NCBI RefSeq assembly: GCF_001655005.1
Contig: NZ_LXET01000008.1
Span: forward strand, 1 to 64,000
Length of the DNA: 64,000 nt
Reading direction: 5' to 3'
DNA from: Hafnia paralvei ATCC 29927
GTDB lineage: Bacteria > Pseudomonadota > Gammaproteobacteria > Enterobacterales > Enterobacteriaceae
Under the pieces are notes generated by a model. The model did no database searches, had not been told where the DNA came from, and saw nothing but the letters and a program-made list of their open reading frames with translations. Each line of letters begins with the position of its first letter. The first letter of the stretch is position 1. This document shows, piece by piece, positions 51,213-59,874 of this stretch. The position numbers and the translations under genes are program-made.

Positions 51213-53212
51213 GGCAACTTCCTGTTGATGACACAGTTACTGTCAGCACTCAGAACACCGGTTGAACCATTTAATTGGAAACCACCAATTTGGCGCATCT
51301 GCGAGAAGTGGTTCGCGAGAACCCAAGCATCAGCCCCCATGGCATACAGGCGTACCAGAGAGTAGTCGTTTTTAAACTGAGACGCGGCTTGCTGCAGTAG
51401 CGCTGGATTGCCTCCTGCCAGTAATGGAATGTCGCTGAATTGCAGCCCATCCATTTCTAAACGGAAGTCAGGACCAGAGCCAGCTTGATAGCTACGTGAG
51501 CTGGCGTACAAGCCTAGTCCGTTACGCGAGCCGTTGGCTAAATCGATCATAGGTTTAATCAACGTCAGTTCAGCTGGCGTTGCGATGATATAAACCGCAT
51601 CCACGTTGCCGCTGGAGGTGGAAACCGCGCCTGCATCCGCTGGAGGTGCCGGAATAGTTAAACCCGCAATCGTGACAGACTGAGGCTGTGATGCCGCTGC
51701 GACCGAGACTGGTTGGCCAGTCATACGAATACCTGAGCCGCCGTTGATGGCTTGACGAAGTTCTCCCGTTGAGCCAAAGCCCTGCTGGAGAACGGTAGAG
51801 CCGCCGAGTTGTTGCCACTCTTGCGCAAAGGCTTTCGCGACACGATCGCCCAATGAACCCCGTGGCGCCAAAATCAGCGGAGAGCGTTTTCCTTGTTCCC
51901 AGATGTGTTTCGCCGCGTCACGAGCTTCATTTTCTGGTGACAGCGCGAAGTAACAGATATTTGGGTTGTTCTGTACTTGTTCTGGCTGGTTAAGTGCTAA
52001 TACGTTCAGCGGTGTGCTGGTCGTCGATAGCTGATCAACGTTCTCTTTAAGCAATGGGCCGACGACCAGCGTTGCGCCGTCTTGCTTGGCCTGTGCCAGA
52101 AGCGCCGGCAGTGGCTGGCTACTAGTATCATAGACTTTAATCTGCGCATTGCTGGCTGAAGGCGGCACGATAGGCGCAATCGGCATGCCATCAGCATCTG
52201 CTTGTGCTGTTGGTGCTGTTTCGGCAGCAGGCTGTGCACCGCTGGTGCTGACTGCGCCGTTAGCGTTTGGATCGGTTGTGGTTGGCTGCGTTGCGTTGGC
52301 ATCGCTAGGCGCTGCGGCAGGCTGTGGTTGGGTTGGTGCGCTTTGAGTTATTGCCCCATTTTTTGCCGCATTGAAGCCCGCCTGTATGGCGTTGGCAAAA
52401 ACCTGAGCCTGACCATTCATTGGCAGTAATAAAGCGACGTTTGAGGTTGATGCCTGTTTGAAATTCAGTACATTATCCAGCGCGGTCGGTAAAACTTTTG
52501 ACGCTGGATTGTTTGGATAGCGTGTTTGCCAATCTTTAATTGCCGCTTTGAGCAGGCTTGGGTCTTGCTTGTTGTCTTGATATAAACGCAGCAGATCCAG
52601 CCAGCCTTGAAGGATGTTTTCATCCGCGTTGATCACCAGACTATTGAGATCGGCCTGTGTCAGTTGAGTTAATGCAGCCCAAGTACCATTGATGTTTTGT
52701 ACTCGCTGTTTGTCGTTGAGCAAAGGCTCTTGGGCAATATAGGCGCGAATAACAGGCAGCGAGGCTTTGCCTTGGCTCGCGTCGATGACTGCCTGATAAT
52801 AGCGTGCTTTTTGGCTATCAGAGAGCGAATCGATGTTTAGCTTGGACAAAATCGCCGATGCATTAGGCATATTTTTTTGAGCAATGTAGAGTTCAGCGCT
52901 CACTAACTGCTGTTCCTGACGTTGGACATCAGTTAGCTCTTGCGGTAGCTTGCCCAGCAATTCCGCAGCTTGTGGAAGCTTTCCTTCGCGGATCAGGGCA
53001 CGAATGGCGAGTAATTGCCAGTCAGCCTTGTTATCATCGCTGCTCTGCTGCATTTGTTGCAGGTAGTATTCGGATGAAGACGTTGCTTCAGCCTGAATAT
53101 CTGCCGCTGGTGTCTGTGGAGCTCGTCCCGGGCAACCCGCCATTAACATAGCGGCGAGTACGACGGGGATAATGCGTCCGGACTTGGTACGGACAATGAG
53201 TGAGGAAAGCAT
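51170..53212 (-). CDS. lpoA: Penicillin-binding protein activator LpoA
   Basis: A 680-residue outer-membrane lipoprotein that activates PBP1A from outside the peptidoglycan layer. Lipobox LMAGC has Cys near residue 27. The N-terminal TPR-like domain spans about 28-255 and the C-terminal periplasmic-binding-protein-like domain about 256-680. The latter is interrupted at about residues 290-355 by an Ala/Gln/Pro/Thr-rich low-complexity insert, as in other enterobacteria. It is divergent to rsmI. Confidence 0.97.
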   Translation of the reverse strand: MLSSLIVRTKSGRIIPVVLAAMLMAGCPGRAPQTPAADIQAEATSSSEYYLQQMQQSSDDNKADWQLLAIRALIREGKLPQAAELLGKLPQELTDVQRQEQQLVSAELYIAQKNMPNASAILSKLNIDSLSDSQKARYYQAVIDASQGKASLPVIRAYIAQEPLLNDKQRVQNINGTWAALTQLTQADLNSLVINADENILQGWLDLLRLYQDNKQDPSLLKAAIKDWQTRYPNNPASKVLPTALDNVLNFKQASTSNVALLLPMNGQAQVFANAIQAGFNAAKNGAITQSAPTQPQPAAAPSDANATQPTTTDPNANGAVSTSGAQPAAETAPTAQADADGMPIAPIVPPSASNAQIKVYDTSSQPLPALLAQAKQDGATLVVGPLLKENVDQLSTTSTPLNVLALNQPEQVQNNPNICYFALSPENEARDAAKHIWEQGKRSPLILAPRGSLGDRVAKAFAQEWQQLGGSTVLQQGFGSTGELRQAINGGSGIRMTGQPVSVAAASQPQSVTIAGLTIPAPPADAGAVSTSSGNVDAVYIIATPAELTLIKPMIDLANGSRNGLGLYASSRSYQAGSGPDFRLEMDGLQFSDIPLLAGGNPALLQQAASQFKNDYSLVRLYAMGADAWVLANHFSQMRQIGGFQLNGSTGVLSADSNCVINRKLPWLQYRSGTIVPMQ

Positions 53213-53274
53213 ACTGTATCCAGTGCAGTTTTTTCAAAGATGCTCAATATTAAATCGGTAAACCGGATGAAACA

Positions 53275-54144
53275 ATGAATCAAGACGATCAAGCTGTAAT
53301 TTCTGCTGCAACGCTGTATGTCGTTCCGACTCCAATCGGGAATCGCGGTGATATTACTCAGCGCGCTTTGGATACTTTGAAAGCGGTCGATTTGATAGCA
53401 GCAGAAGATACTCGACATACAGGCCTACTGTTACAGCATTTTGCTATTAATGCCCGTCTTTTCGCTTTGCATGACCATAATGAACAACAAAAAGCAGATC
53501 AGTTGATTGCAAAACTGCAAGAAGGTCAAAGTATTGCGTTAGTCTCAGATGCCGGTACGCCTCTTATCAATGATCCTGGCTATCATTTGGTTCGTCGATG
53601 CCGTGAAGCGGGTATTCGCGTAGTGCCTTTGCCCGGTGCCTGTGCGGCTATTACCGCCCTGTGCGCTTCAGGGATTGCCTCTGACCGCTTCTGCTACGAA
53701 GGTTTCCTGCCAGCGAAAACCAAATCGCGTAAAGATACGCTGCTGGCGCTGTTGGAAGAGCCGCGGACGTTGATTTTTTATGAGTCTACCCACCGCCTGA
53801 TTGATAGCCTGAAAGATATGGTGGAAGTGATGGGGCGCGATCGCTATGTGGTATTAGCGCGTGAGTTGACCAAAACATGGGAAAATATCCACGGTGCACC
53901 AGTGGGCGAATTACTCGACTGGGTGTTAGAAGATGATATGCGCCGCCGTGGTGAAATGGTGCTGATCGTTGAAGGCCACAAGGCCGATGAGGATGCCCTG
54001 CCTGCTGAAGCATTACGCACTTTAGCTTTATTGCAAAAAGAGCTGCCGCTGAAAAAAGCGGCGGCTTTGGCTGCGGAGATCCACGGCGTGAAGAAGAATG
54101 CGCTGTATAAATACGCGCTTGAGAACGCAGAGGGTGACAAATAG
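53275..54144 (+). CDS. rsmI: 16S rRNA (cytidine1402-2'-O)-methyltransferase
   Basis: A 289-residue tetrapyrrole-methylase-fold enzyme that methylates the ribose of C1402 in the decoding centre. Conserved LYVVPTPIGN, SDAGTPLINDPG and RELTKTWE motifs are present. Length is close to the 286 residues of E. coli RsmI. The end overlaps the rnpB promoter. Confidence 0.97.
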   Translation: MNQDDQAVISAATLYVVPTPIGNRGDITQRALDTLKAVDLIAAEDTRHTGLLLQHFAINARLFALHDHNEQQKADQLIAKLQEGQSIALVSDAGTPLINDPGYHLVRRCREAGIRVVPLPGACAAITALCASGIASDRFCYEGFLPAKTKSRKDTLLALLEEPRTLIFYESTHRLIDSLKDMVEVMGRDRYVVLARELTKTWENIHGAPVGELLDWVLEDDMRRRGEMVLIVEGHKADEDALPAEALRTLALLQKELPLKKAAALAAEIHGVKKNALYKYALENAEGDK

Positions 54145-54162
54145 GGCGTAATACCCTATTAT
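54134..54162 (+). promoter_or_regulatory. Promoter of rnpB
   Basis: -35 GTGACA (54134-54139), 17-base spacer and -10 TATTAT (54157-54162), giving a start at about 54170, which coincides with the RNA's first base by comparison with E. coli. The -35 lies inside the rsmI 3' end. The GC-rich spacer end and GCGG after the -10 suggest a stringently controlled strong promoter. Confidence 0.75.
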
Positions 54163-54169
54163 CCGCCGC

Positions 54170-54547
<378 letters not shown>

Positions 54548-54553
54548 TTCGTT

Positions 54554-54592
54554 AAAAAGCCCCGCGAAGCTTATGCTTGGCGGGGCTTTTTT
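54554..54592 (+). terminator. Intrinsic terminator of rnpB
   Basis: AAAAAGCCCCGC pairs with GCGGGGCTTTTTT, with further AAGC/GCTT pairing inside the loop. It lies just past the RNase P RNA. Confidence 0.93.
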
Positions 54593-54657
54593 CATTATGT
54601 ATCCGTTTCGCGCTTTGCGCTGTTCAAATAGTTGTCCTGTAACACGGATTATTTAGG

Positions 54658-55362
54658 CTATAAGTGCTTCTTCTGGTCTTTTGCCGATGACTGCGGGCTT
54701 TCAGTGGTAGAATCGGCGTCGCTTTGCTCTTCAGGATCTTCTTCTACCGGTGTATTGGCCGTCAGTAAATAAGGTGATTGTTGCCAACGTGAACGCCGTG
54801 TTTGCAACAACGAGCGTGCCAGAATAATGCCTATTGCTAGAGACAACAGCATCATCAGCCGTAACAGATTGGTGGTGTTATCCACTTGCTGAGATTCAGT
54901 TGCCAGTACATGAGTATCTAGCGTCATACGCAGAAACCCAATCGGGCCATCTTTGGTACTGATCATTTGTACTATCTGGTGGTTAAAGTAGCTGCCTGCG
55001 CGTTTCCCATCAAGAGCTAGCCTGTCACGCACTGCTACTTTTTCCCCTGACCGAGCGACCATCGTGCCATCAACGTCGTATACGCTAGCATCTAAAATAC
55101 GACTATGCTCTGTCAGTCGATTCAGGATCTGCGTGATTTTTTCACTGTCAGGATCGTCGTTGCCGGTATTCATCAATGGAGTGAGGCGATCGGAGACCTG
55201 TTCGGCTAATGTTTGTGCCAGTTCCTCCACCTGCTCAGAACGTGCCATTTGGTGGCTCAAGCTGAAATAGGAGGCGCCTTGCATTAAAAGCACTAATAAG
55301 GCCAAACAAATCAGCACAATAGCGGTGCGATGGAGCCTGAATTTAATTTTAGCCTTAACCAT
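54658..55362 (-). CDS. smp: Smp/YtjB family membrane protein
   Basis: A 234-residue membrane protein with helices at about residues 14-34 and 165-185, enclosing a periplasmic domain. It matches E. coli Smp/YtjB (214 residues) over most of its length, including DASVYD-DG-MVARSGE and QVDNTTNLLRLMMLLSLAIG. The C-terminal acidic tail is longer. Function is unknown. It lies divergent to serB, as in E. coli. Confidence 0.92.
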   Translation of the reverse strand: MVKAKIKFRLHRTAIVLICLALLVLLMQGASYFSLSHQMARSEQVEELAQTLAEQVSDRLTPLMNTGNDDPDSEKITQILNRLTEHSRILDASVYDVDGTMVARSGEKVAVRDRLALDGKRAGSYFNHQIVQMISTKDGPIGFLRMTLDTHVLATESQQVDNTTNLLRLMMLLSLAIGIILARSLLQTRRSRWQQSPYLLTANTPVEEDPEEQSDADSTTESPQSSAKDQKKHL

Positions 55363-55473
55363 AGCTAGCCCTATAAGAGGTTTATCACTTTATGTTGCCA
55401 GAAGCCTTACCGATAGGATAGCTTGATGCTCGGTTTTGTGGTGGCGATTGAAGTCTTCAAAGGAGTTGTTGTT

Positions 55474-56451
55474 ATGCCAAACAGTCTGACTTATTGCGAT
55501 TTGCCGGCGGAAATTTATCGTTGGCCGGGCTTACCCCTTTCTCTTAGCGGTGATGAAGTGATGCCGTTGGATTATCGCGCTGGTCACACCGGATGGCTGC
55601 TTTATGGACGCAATCTGGACAAGACCGCGCTATGCGCTTTTCAACGTCGTCTTGGCGCAGCCATGGTGGTGGTAACCGCCTGGTGCATCGAGGATTATCA
55701 GGTGATCCGGCTTGCGGGTAATCTCCCCGCTCGTGCGAAAAAGCTAGCCGATGAACAAGGGCTGGATATCGCCACTTTGGGCAAAATTCCTCATTTGCGC
55801 ACGCCCGGTTTGCTGGTCATGGATATGGACTCCACCGCCATTCAAATTGAATGCATCGATGAAATTGCGAAATTAGCAGGCGTCGGTGAGGAAGTTTCAG
55901 CGGTCACCGAGCGTGCAATGCGCGGTGAACTGGATTTTAAAGCCAGCCTGCGTGAGCGAGTCGGTAAACTAAAGGACACCGATGTATCGGTGCTCGAAAC
56001 GGTGCGGGCAACGTTACCGTTAATGCCAGGGCTGAGTAGCCTAATTCGTAAGCTTCAATCTTTGGATTGGCATGTCGCCATCGCGTCTGGCGGCTTTACC
56101 TATTTTGCTGACCACTTACGCGATCGCTTTGAGCTGGTGGACGCGGTATCAAATCATCTTGAAGTTAAGGATGGTAAACTTACCGGCAAAGTTATTGGGC
56201 CGATTGTTGATGCTCAATACAAAGCGGATACCCTGTTAAAGCTGGCGGAAAAGCTGGAAATACCGTTGTCGCAAACGGTCGCTATCGGGGATGGTGCCAA
56301 CGATCTGAAAATGATTCAGGCGGCAGGTTTAGGTGTGGCTTTCCATGCGAAGCCAAAGGTGTATGCACAGGCTTCGGTGGCTATTCGCCATGCGGATTTG
56401 ATGGGAGTACTGTGCGTTCTGAGTGCTAGTTTGAAGCACGAAGAACGATAG
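55474..56451 (+). CDS. serB: Phosphoserine phosphatase
   Basis: A 325-residue HAD phosphatase for the last step of serine synthesis. An N-terminal ACT-like region precedes the nucleophile motif MDMDSTAIQIE (about residues 115-125), SGGF and GDGANDLKMI. The ATG at 55474 (MPNSLTYCDLP) is chosen because AGGAG lies upstream and E. coli starts at the same place. Short hairpin CCCCCTC/GAGGGGG at 56474-56493 follows the stop. Confidence 0.98.
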   Translation: MPNSLTYCDLPAEIYRWPGLPLSLSGDEVMPLDYRAGHTGWLLYGRNLDKTALCAFQRRLGAAMVVVTAWCIEDYQVIRLAGNLPARAKKLADEQGLDIATLGKIPHLRTPGLLVMDMDSTAIQIECIDEIAKLAGVGEEVSAVTERAMRGELDFKASLRERVGKLKDTDVSVLETVRATLPLMPGLSSLIRKLQSLDWHVAIASGGFTYFADHLRDRFELVDAVSNHLEVKDGKLTGKVIGPIVDAQYKADTLLKLAEKLEIPLSQTVAIGDGANDLKMIQAAGLGVAFHAKPKVYAQASVAIRHADLMGVLCVLSASLKHEER

Positions 56452-56630
56452 TCGTTTCACCTCATTTCAGTTTCCCCCTCGTGATTGAGGGGGGAGCTCG
56501 ATGATGATATCTATTCGACATTTTCTGCCGCAATCATTAAGAGTCTGTATAAAAAAACAGTAAATACCCCTTATCTCCTGCTAGAATTCCCCCATCTTCA
56601 TTTGTGACTAACACCGTTCTAGGAGTCTTC

Positions 56631-58013
56631 GTGGCGAAAGCAATCAAACGAGCCTTTGTCTGCAACGAATGTGGTGCGGATTATCCGCGTTGGCAAGGGC
56701 AGTGCAGTGCCTGTCAGGCGTGGAATAGCATTACTGAAGTCCGCTTGGCGGCTTCTCCTGCTGTGGCGCGTGCGGAGCGGTTGTCTGGTTATGCGGGTGA
56801 CGCAGGCGTTAGCAAAGTACAGAAACTGTCTGAAATCAGTCTTGAAGCATTGCCGCGCTTTTCAACCGGATTCGCCGAGTTTGACCGAGTCTTGGGGGGC
56901 GGTGTGGTGCCAGGCAGTGCGATTCTTATCGGTGGGAATCCCGGCGCGGGGAAAAGTACTCTGTTGCTGCAAACATTGTGCAAGCTCTCACAGCAGATGA
57001 AAACCCTGTACGTAACGGGGGAGGAGTCTCTCCAGCAGGTCGCGATGCGAGCCCACCGTTTAGGGCTGCCTACCGATGGGCTGAATATGTTATCAGAAAC
57101 CAGCATCGAGCAGATTTGCCTGATCGCCGAACAAGAGCAACCAAAGCTGATGGTGATTGATTCGATTCAGGTTATGCATATGGCCGATATCCAGTCATCG
57201 CCGGGCAGTGTGGCGCAAGTTCGTGAAACGGCGGCTTATTTGACTCGTTTTGCTAAGACTCGCGGTGTTGCTATCGTGATGGTTGGGCACGTGACTAAAG
57301 ATGGTTCACTGGCAGGCCCGAAAGTTTTAGAACACTGTATCGACTGTTCCGTGTTGCTGGATGGCGATGCGGATTCTCGTTTCCGTACCCTGCGTAGTCA
57401 CAAGAACCGTTTTGGCGCGGTGAATGAATTAGGCGTGTTTGCCATGACTGAGCAAGGGCTGCGCGAAGTTAGCAATCCTTCTGCGATTTTCTTGAGCCGT
57501 GGTGAAGAGATTACTTCGGGGAGTTCAGTGATGGTGGTTTGGGAAGGAACGCGCCCGCTACTGGTCGAAATTCAAGCGCTGGTGGATACGTCGATGATGT
57601 CAAATCCGCGCCGCGTAGCGGTTGGATTGGAACAAAATCGTTTAGCCATTTTACTTGCGGTTTTGCATCGCCACGGCGGCTTGCAGATGGCGGATCAGGA
57701 CGTGTTTGTCAACGTCGTTGGAGGCGTTAAGGTGACGGAAACTGGAGCCGATTTGGCGCTATTGATGTCACTGGTTTCTAGCCTGCGCGATCGCCCATTA
57801 CCGCAAGATTTGGTGGTGTTTGGTGAGGTTGGATTGGCGGGAGAAGTACGCCCAGTCACCAGTGGTCAGGAACGAATTTCCGAGGCTGCAAAGCATGGAT
57901 TTAAGCGCGCTATTGTTCCTCATGCGAATATGCCGAAAAAGCCGTTGCCAAATATGCAGGTCTTTGGGGTGAAAAAGCTCTCTGACGCATTAGATGTGCT
58001 GCAAGATTTATAA
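56631..58013 (+). CDS. radA: DNA repair protein RadA
   Basis: A 460-residue RecA-like branch-migration helicase. Zinc finger CNECGADYPRWQGQCSAC (about residues 11-28), Walker A GGNPGAGKST (about 100), KNRFG motif (about 254) and a C-terminal Lon-like domain are all present. The start is the GTG at 56631, which follows AGGAG and gives exactly the E. coli length; upstream frame extension has no family support. Confidence 0.97.
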   Translation: MAKAIKRAFVCNECGADYPRWQGQCSACQAWNSITEVRLAASPAVARAERLSGYAGDAGVSKVQKLSEISLEALPRFSTGFAEFDRVLGGGVVPGSAILIGGNPGAGKSTLLLQTLCKLSQQMKTLYVTGEESLQQVAMRAHRLGLPTDGLNMLSETSIEQICLIAEQEQPKLMVIDSIQVMHMADIQSSPGSVAQVRETAAYLTRFAKTRGVAIVMVGHVTKDGSLAGPKVLEHCIDCSVLLDGDADSRFRTLRSHKNRFGAVNELGVFAMTEQGLREVSNPSAIFLSRGEEITSGSSVMVVWEGTRPLLVEIQALVDTSMMSNPRRVAVGLEQNRLAILLAVLHRHGGLQMADQDVFVNVVGGVKVTETGADLALLMSLVSSLRDRPLPQDLVVFGEVGLAGEVRPVTSGQERISEAAKHGFKRAIVPHANMPKKPLPNMQVFGVKKLSDALDVLQDL

Positions 58014-58074
58014 GGCTTTACCCGTCCTAGCGCGCGAATTATCTCGCGTATAATCGCGGCATTCATGCTACTTT

Positions 58075-58092
58075 TGTTTAGTTAACTAAACG
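58075..58092. promoter_or_regulatory. NadR-box palindrome in the nadR leader
   Basis: TGTTTA (58075-58080) GTTAAC TAAACG (58087-58092) matches the known NadR operator TGTTTA-N6-TAAACA in 11 of 12 positions. It is centred 22 bases before the nadR ATG and about 30 bases after a TATAAT -10-like hexamer (58049-58054), ideally placed to block transcription. Self-regulation of nadR is the inference. Confidence 0.65.
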
Positions 58093-58105
58093 TGAGGAGG
58101 CGTGA

Positions 58106-59347
58106 ATGTCGCAGTTTGATTATCTAAAGACCGCCATTAAGCAAAAAGGCTGCACATTACAGCAGGTGGCTGATGCCAGCGGAATGACCAAGGGCTACCT
58201 TAGCCAGCTGCTGAATGAAAAGATCAAAAGCCCGAGTGCGCAAAAGCTTGAGGCTATTCACCGCTTCCTAGATATTGAATTTCCAAGAAAAGCCAAGAGC
58301 GTTGGCGTGGTTTTTGGTAAATTCTACCCCTTGCATACGGGACACATTTATTTAATCCAACGTGCTTGCAGTCAGGTCGACGAACTGCATGTGATTTTAT
58401 GCCACGATGAGCCTCGTGACCGCGACCTGTTCGAAAACAGCGCGATGTCACAACAGCCGACCGTGAGCGATCGCCTGCGTTGGTTGTTACAGACATTCAA
58501 ATATCAAAAGAATATTCGCATTCATTCCTTTGACGAGCAGGGCATAGAACCCTATCCACACGGATGGAAGGTGTGGAGCGATGGGATGAAAGCGTTTATG
58601 ACTGAAAACGGGATTACGCCGAGCGTGATCTATTCCGGTGACAGCCAAGATGCGCCGGTTTATCACGAATTCTTTGGTATGGAGACGATGCTGATTGATC
58701 CCGAGCGTTCGTTTATGAATATCAGTGGTGGGCAGATCCGTCACGATCCGTTTAGATATTGGGAATACATCCCCACCGAAGTGAAGCCTTTCTTCGTGCG
58801 TACTGTGGCAATTCTTGGAGGGGAATCTAGTGGAAAATCGACACTGGTGAATAAGTTGGCGAACATTTTCAATACCACCAGTGCGTGGGAATATGGTCGC
58901 GACTATGTCTTTTCACACCTCGGTGGTGATGAGATGGCTCTGCAGTATTCTGACTACGATAAAATTGCACTAGGACACGCTCAGTATATTGATTTTGCAG
59001 TAAAATATGCCAACAAAGTGGCGTTTATTGATACTGATTTTGTGACTACGCAGGCATTCTGCAAAAAATATGAAGGGCGCGAGCATCCGTTTGTTCAGGC
59101 GTTGATTGATGAATACCGTTTCGATCTCATTATTCTGCTGGAGAACAATACGCCGTGGGTTGCGGATGGATTGCGTAGTTTGGGAAGCTCTGCGGAACGC
59201 CGAGAATTTCAGGAACTGTTAGAGCAAATGCTGCGAAAGAATAATATGGAATTTGTTCGTGTTGAATCCTCCGACTATGATGAACGCTTCCTGCGCTGCG
59301 TCGAATTGGTTAAGCAGATGTTGGGTGAGAACACGGATCAGGCTTAA
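58106..59347 (+). CDS. nadR: NadR: NAD repressor, NMN adenylyltransferase, ribosylnicotinamide kinase
   Basis: A 413-residue trifunctional protein. Residues 1-55 form an HTH (TLQQVADASGMTKGYLSQLL) that represses NAD biosynthesis genes. Residues about 64-225 are the nucleotidyltransferase domain with GKFYPLHTGHIYLI, and about 228-405 the kinase domain with Walker A GGESSGKST. ATP/NAD levels switch it between roles in E. coli. It follows radA as in E. coli and is preceded by a candidate site for itself. Confidence 0.97.
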   Translation: MSQFDYLKTAIKQKGCTLQQVADASGMTKGYLSQLLNEKIKSPSAQKLEAIHRFLDIEFPRKAKSVGVVFGKFYPLHTGHIYLIQRACSQVDELHVILCHDEPRDRDLFENSAMSQQPTVSDRLRWLLQTFKYQKNIRIHSFDEQGIEPYPHGWKVWSDGMKAFMTENGITPSVIYSGDSQDAPVYHEFFGMETMLIDPERSFMNISGGQIRHDPFRYWEYIPTEVKPFFVRTVAILGGESSGKSTLVNKLANIFNTTSAWEYGRDYVFSHLGGDEMALQYSDYDKIALGHAQYIDFAVKYANKVAFIDTDFVTTQAFCKKYEGREHPFVQALIDEYRFDLIILLENNTPWVADGLRSLGSSAERREFQELLEQMLRKNNMEFVRVESSDYDERFLRCVELVKQMLGENTDQA

Positions 59348-59355
59348 AAATTTCA

Positions 59356-59398
59356 GCTGAAAGTGAATAGAAGAGCTAATTGTCTATTCATTTTCAGC
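59356..59398 (+). other. 16-bp stem-loop after nadR
   Basis: GCTGAAAGTGAATAGA (59356-59371) pairs with TCTATTCATTTTCAGC (59383-59398), all Watson-Crick apart from one G-T pair. It stands directly behind the nadR stop, with no T-run after it. It is a 3' end stem or a weak terminator. Confidence 0.7.
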
Positions 59399-59874
59399 GT
59401 CGAAAATAGGCAAAAAAACACTTACTCAGCCTAAATTATGTGACTTAATGTTATTAAGTATGTATTTCTATCATATTTATTATGTGATTTTAGAATGATA
59501 ATTGCGGAGTTATTTTTTATATAAATCTTTTCTGTCGTTTTTTTTACTCTTCATTATTAATTATTTTTCAGTAAGCTTTCTTATGTATTGATATAACAGA
59601 ATTTTTTATTCAACTCTTTTTATCCATACAAATAATGAGTGTATTTTCTCTGATTCTACATTGCCTGAGTATTGGCGAACCATCGATTCTCTGCTGTTGC
59701 CTACTAAGCTAACTAATTTATCTGTGCATTGTCATAGTGATATGTCATAGAGATTTTAGTCCATTCTCTTATTTTACCGCTTCATCGCTGTTGAATTAAT
59801 TTGCTGTATTGGGTGTGCACTATGATTAGTCGCATCACCATGTACTCAGTGCGTTGGTTTCTGGGAGAGTTAGA
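59399..59874. other. Long AT-rich region before the DUF3300 gene
   Basis: About 475 bases of markedly AT-rich sequence without a credible gene, RNA or repeat. It is probably a promoter region, possibly bound by AT-binding silencers such as H-NS (inference from composition only). The ribosome site GGGAGAG stands before ATG 59875. Confidence 0.5.
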
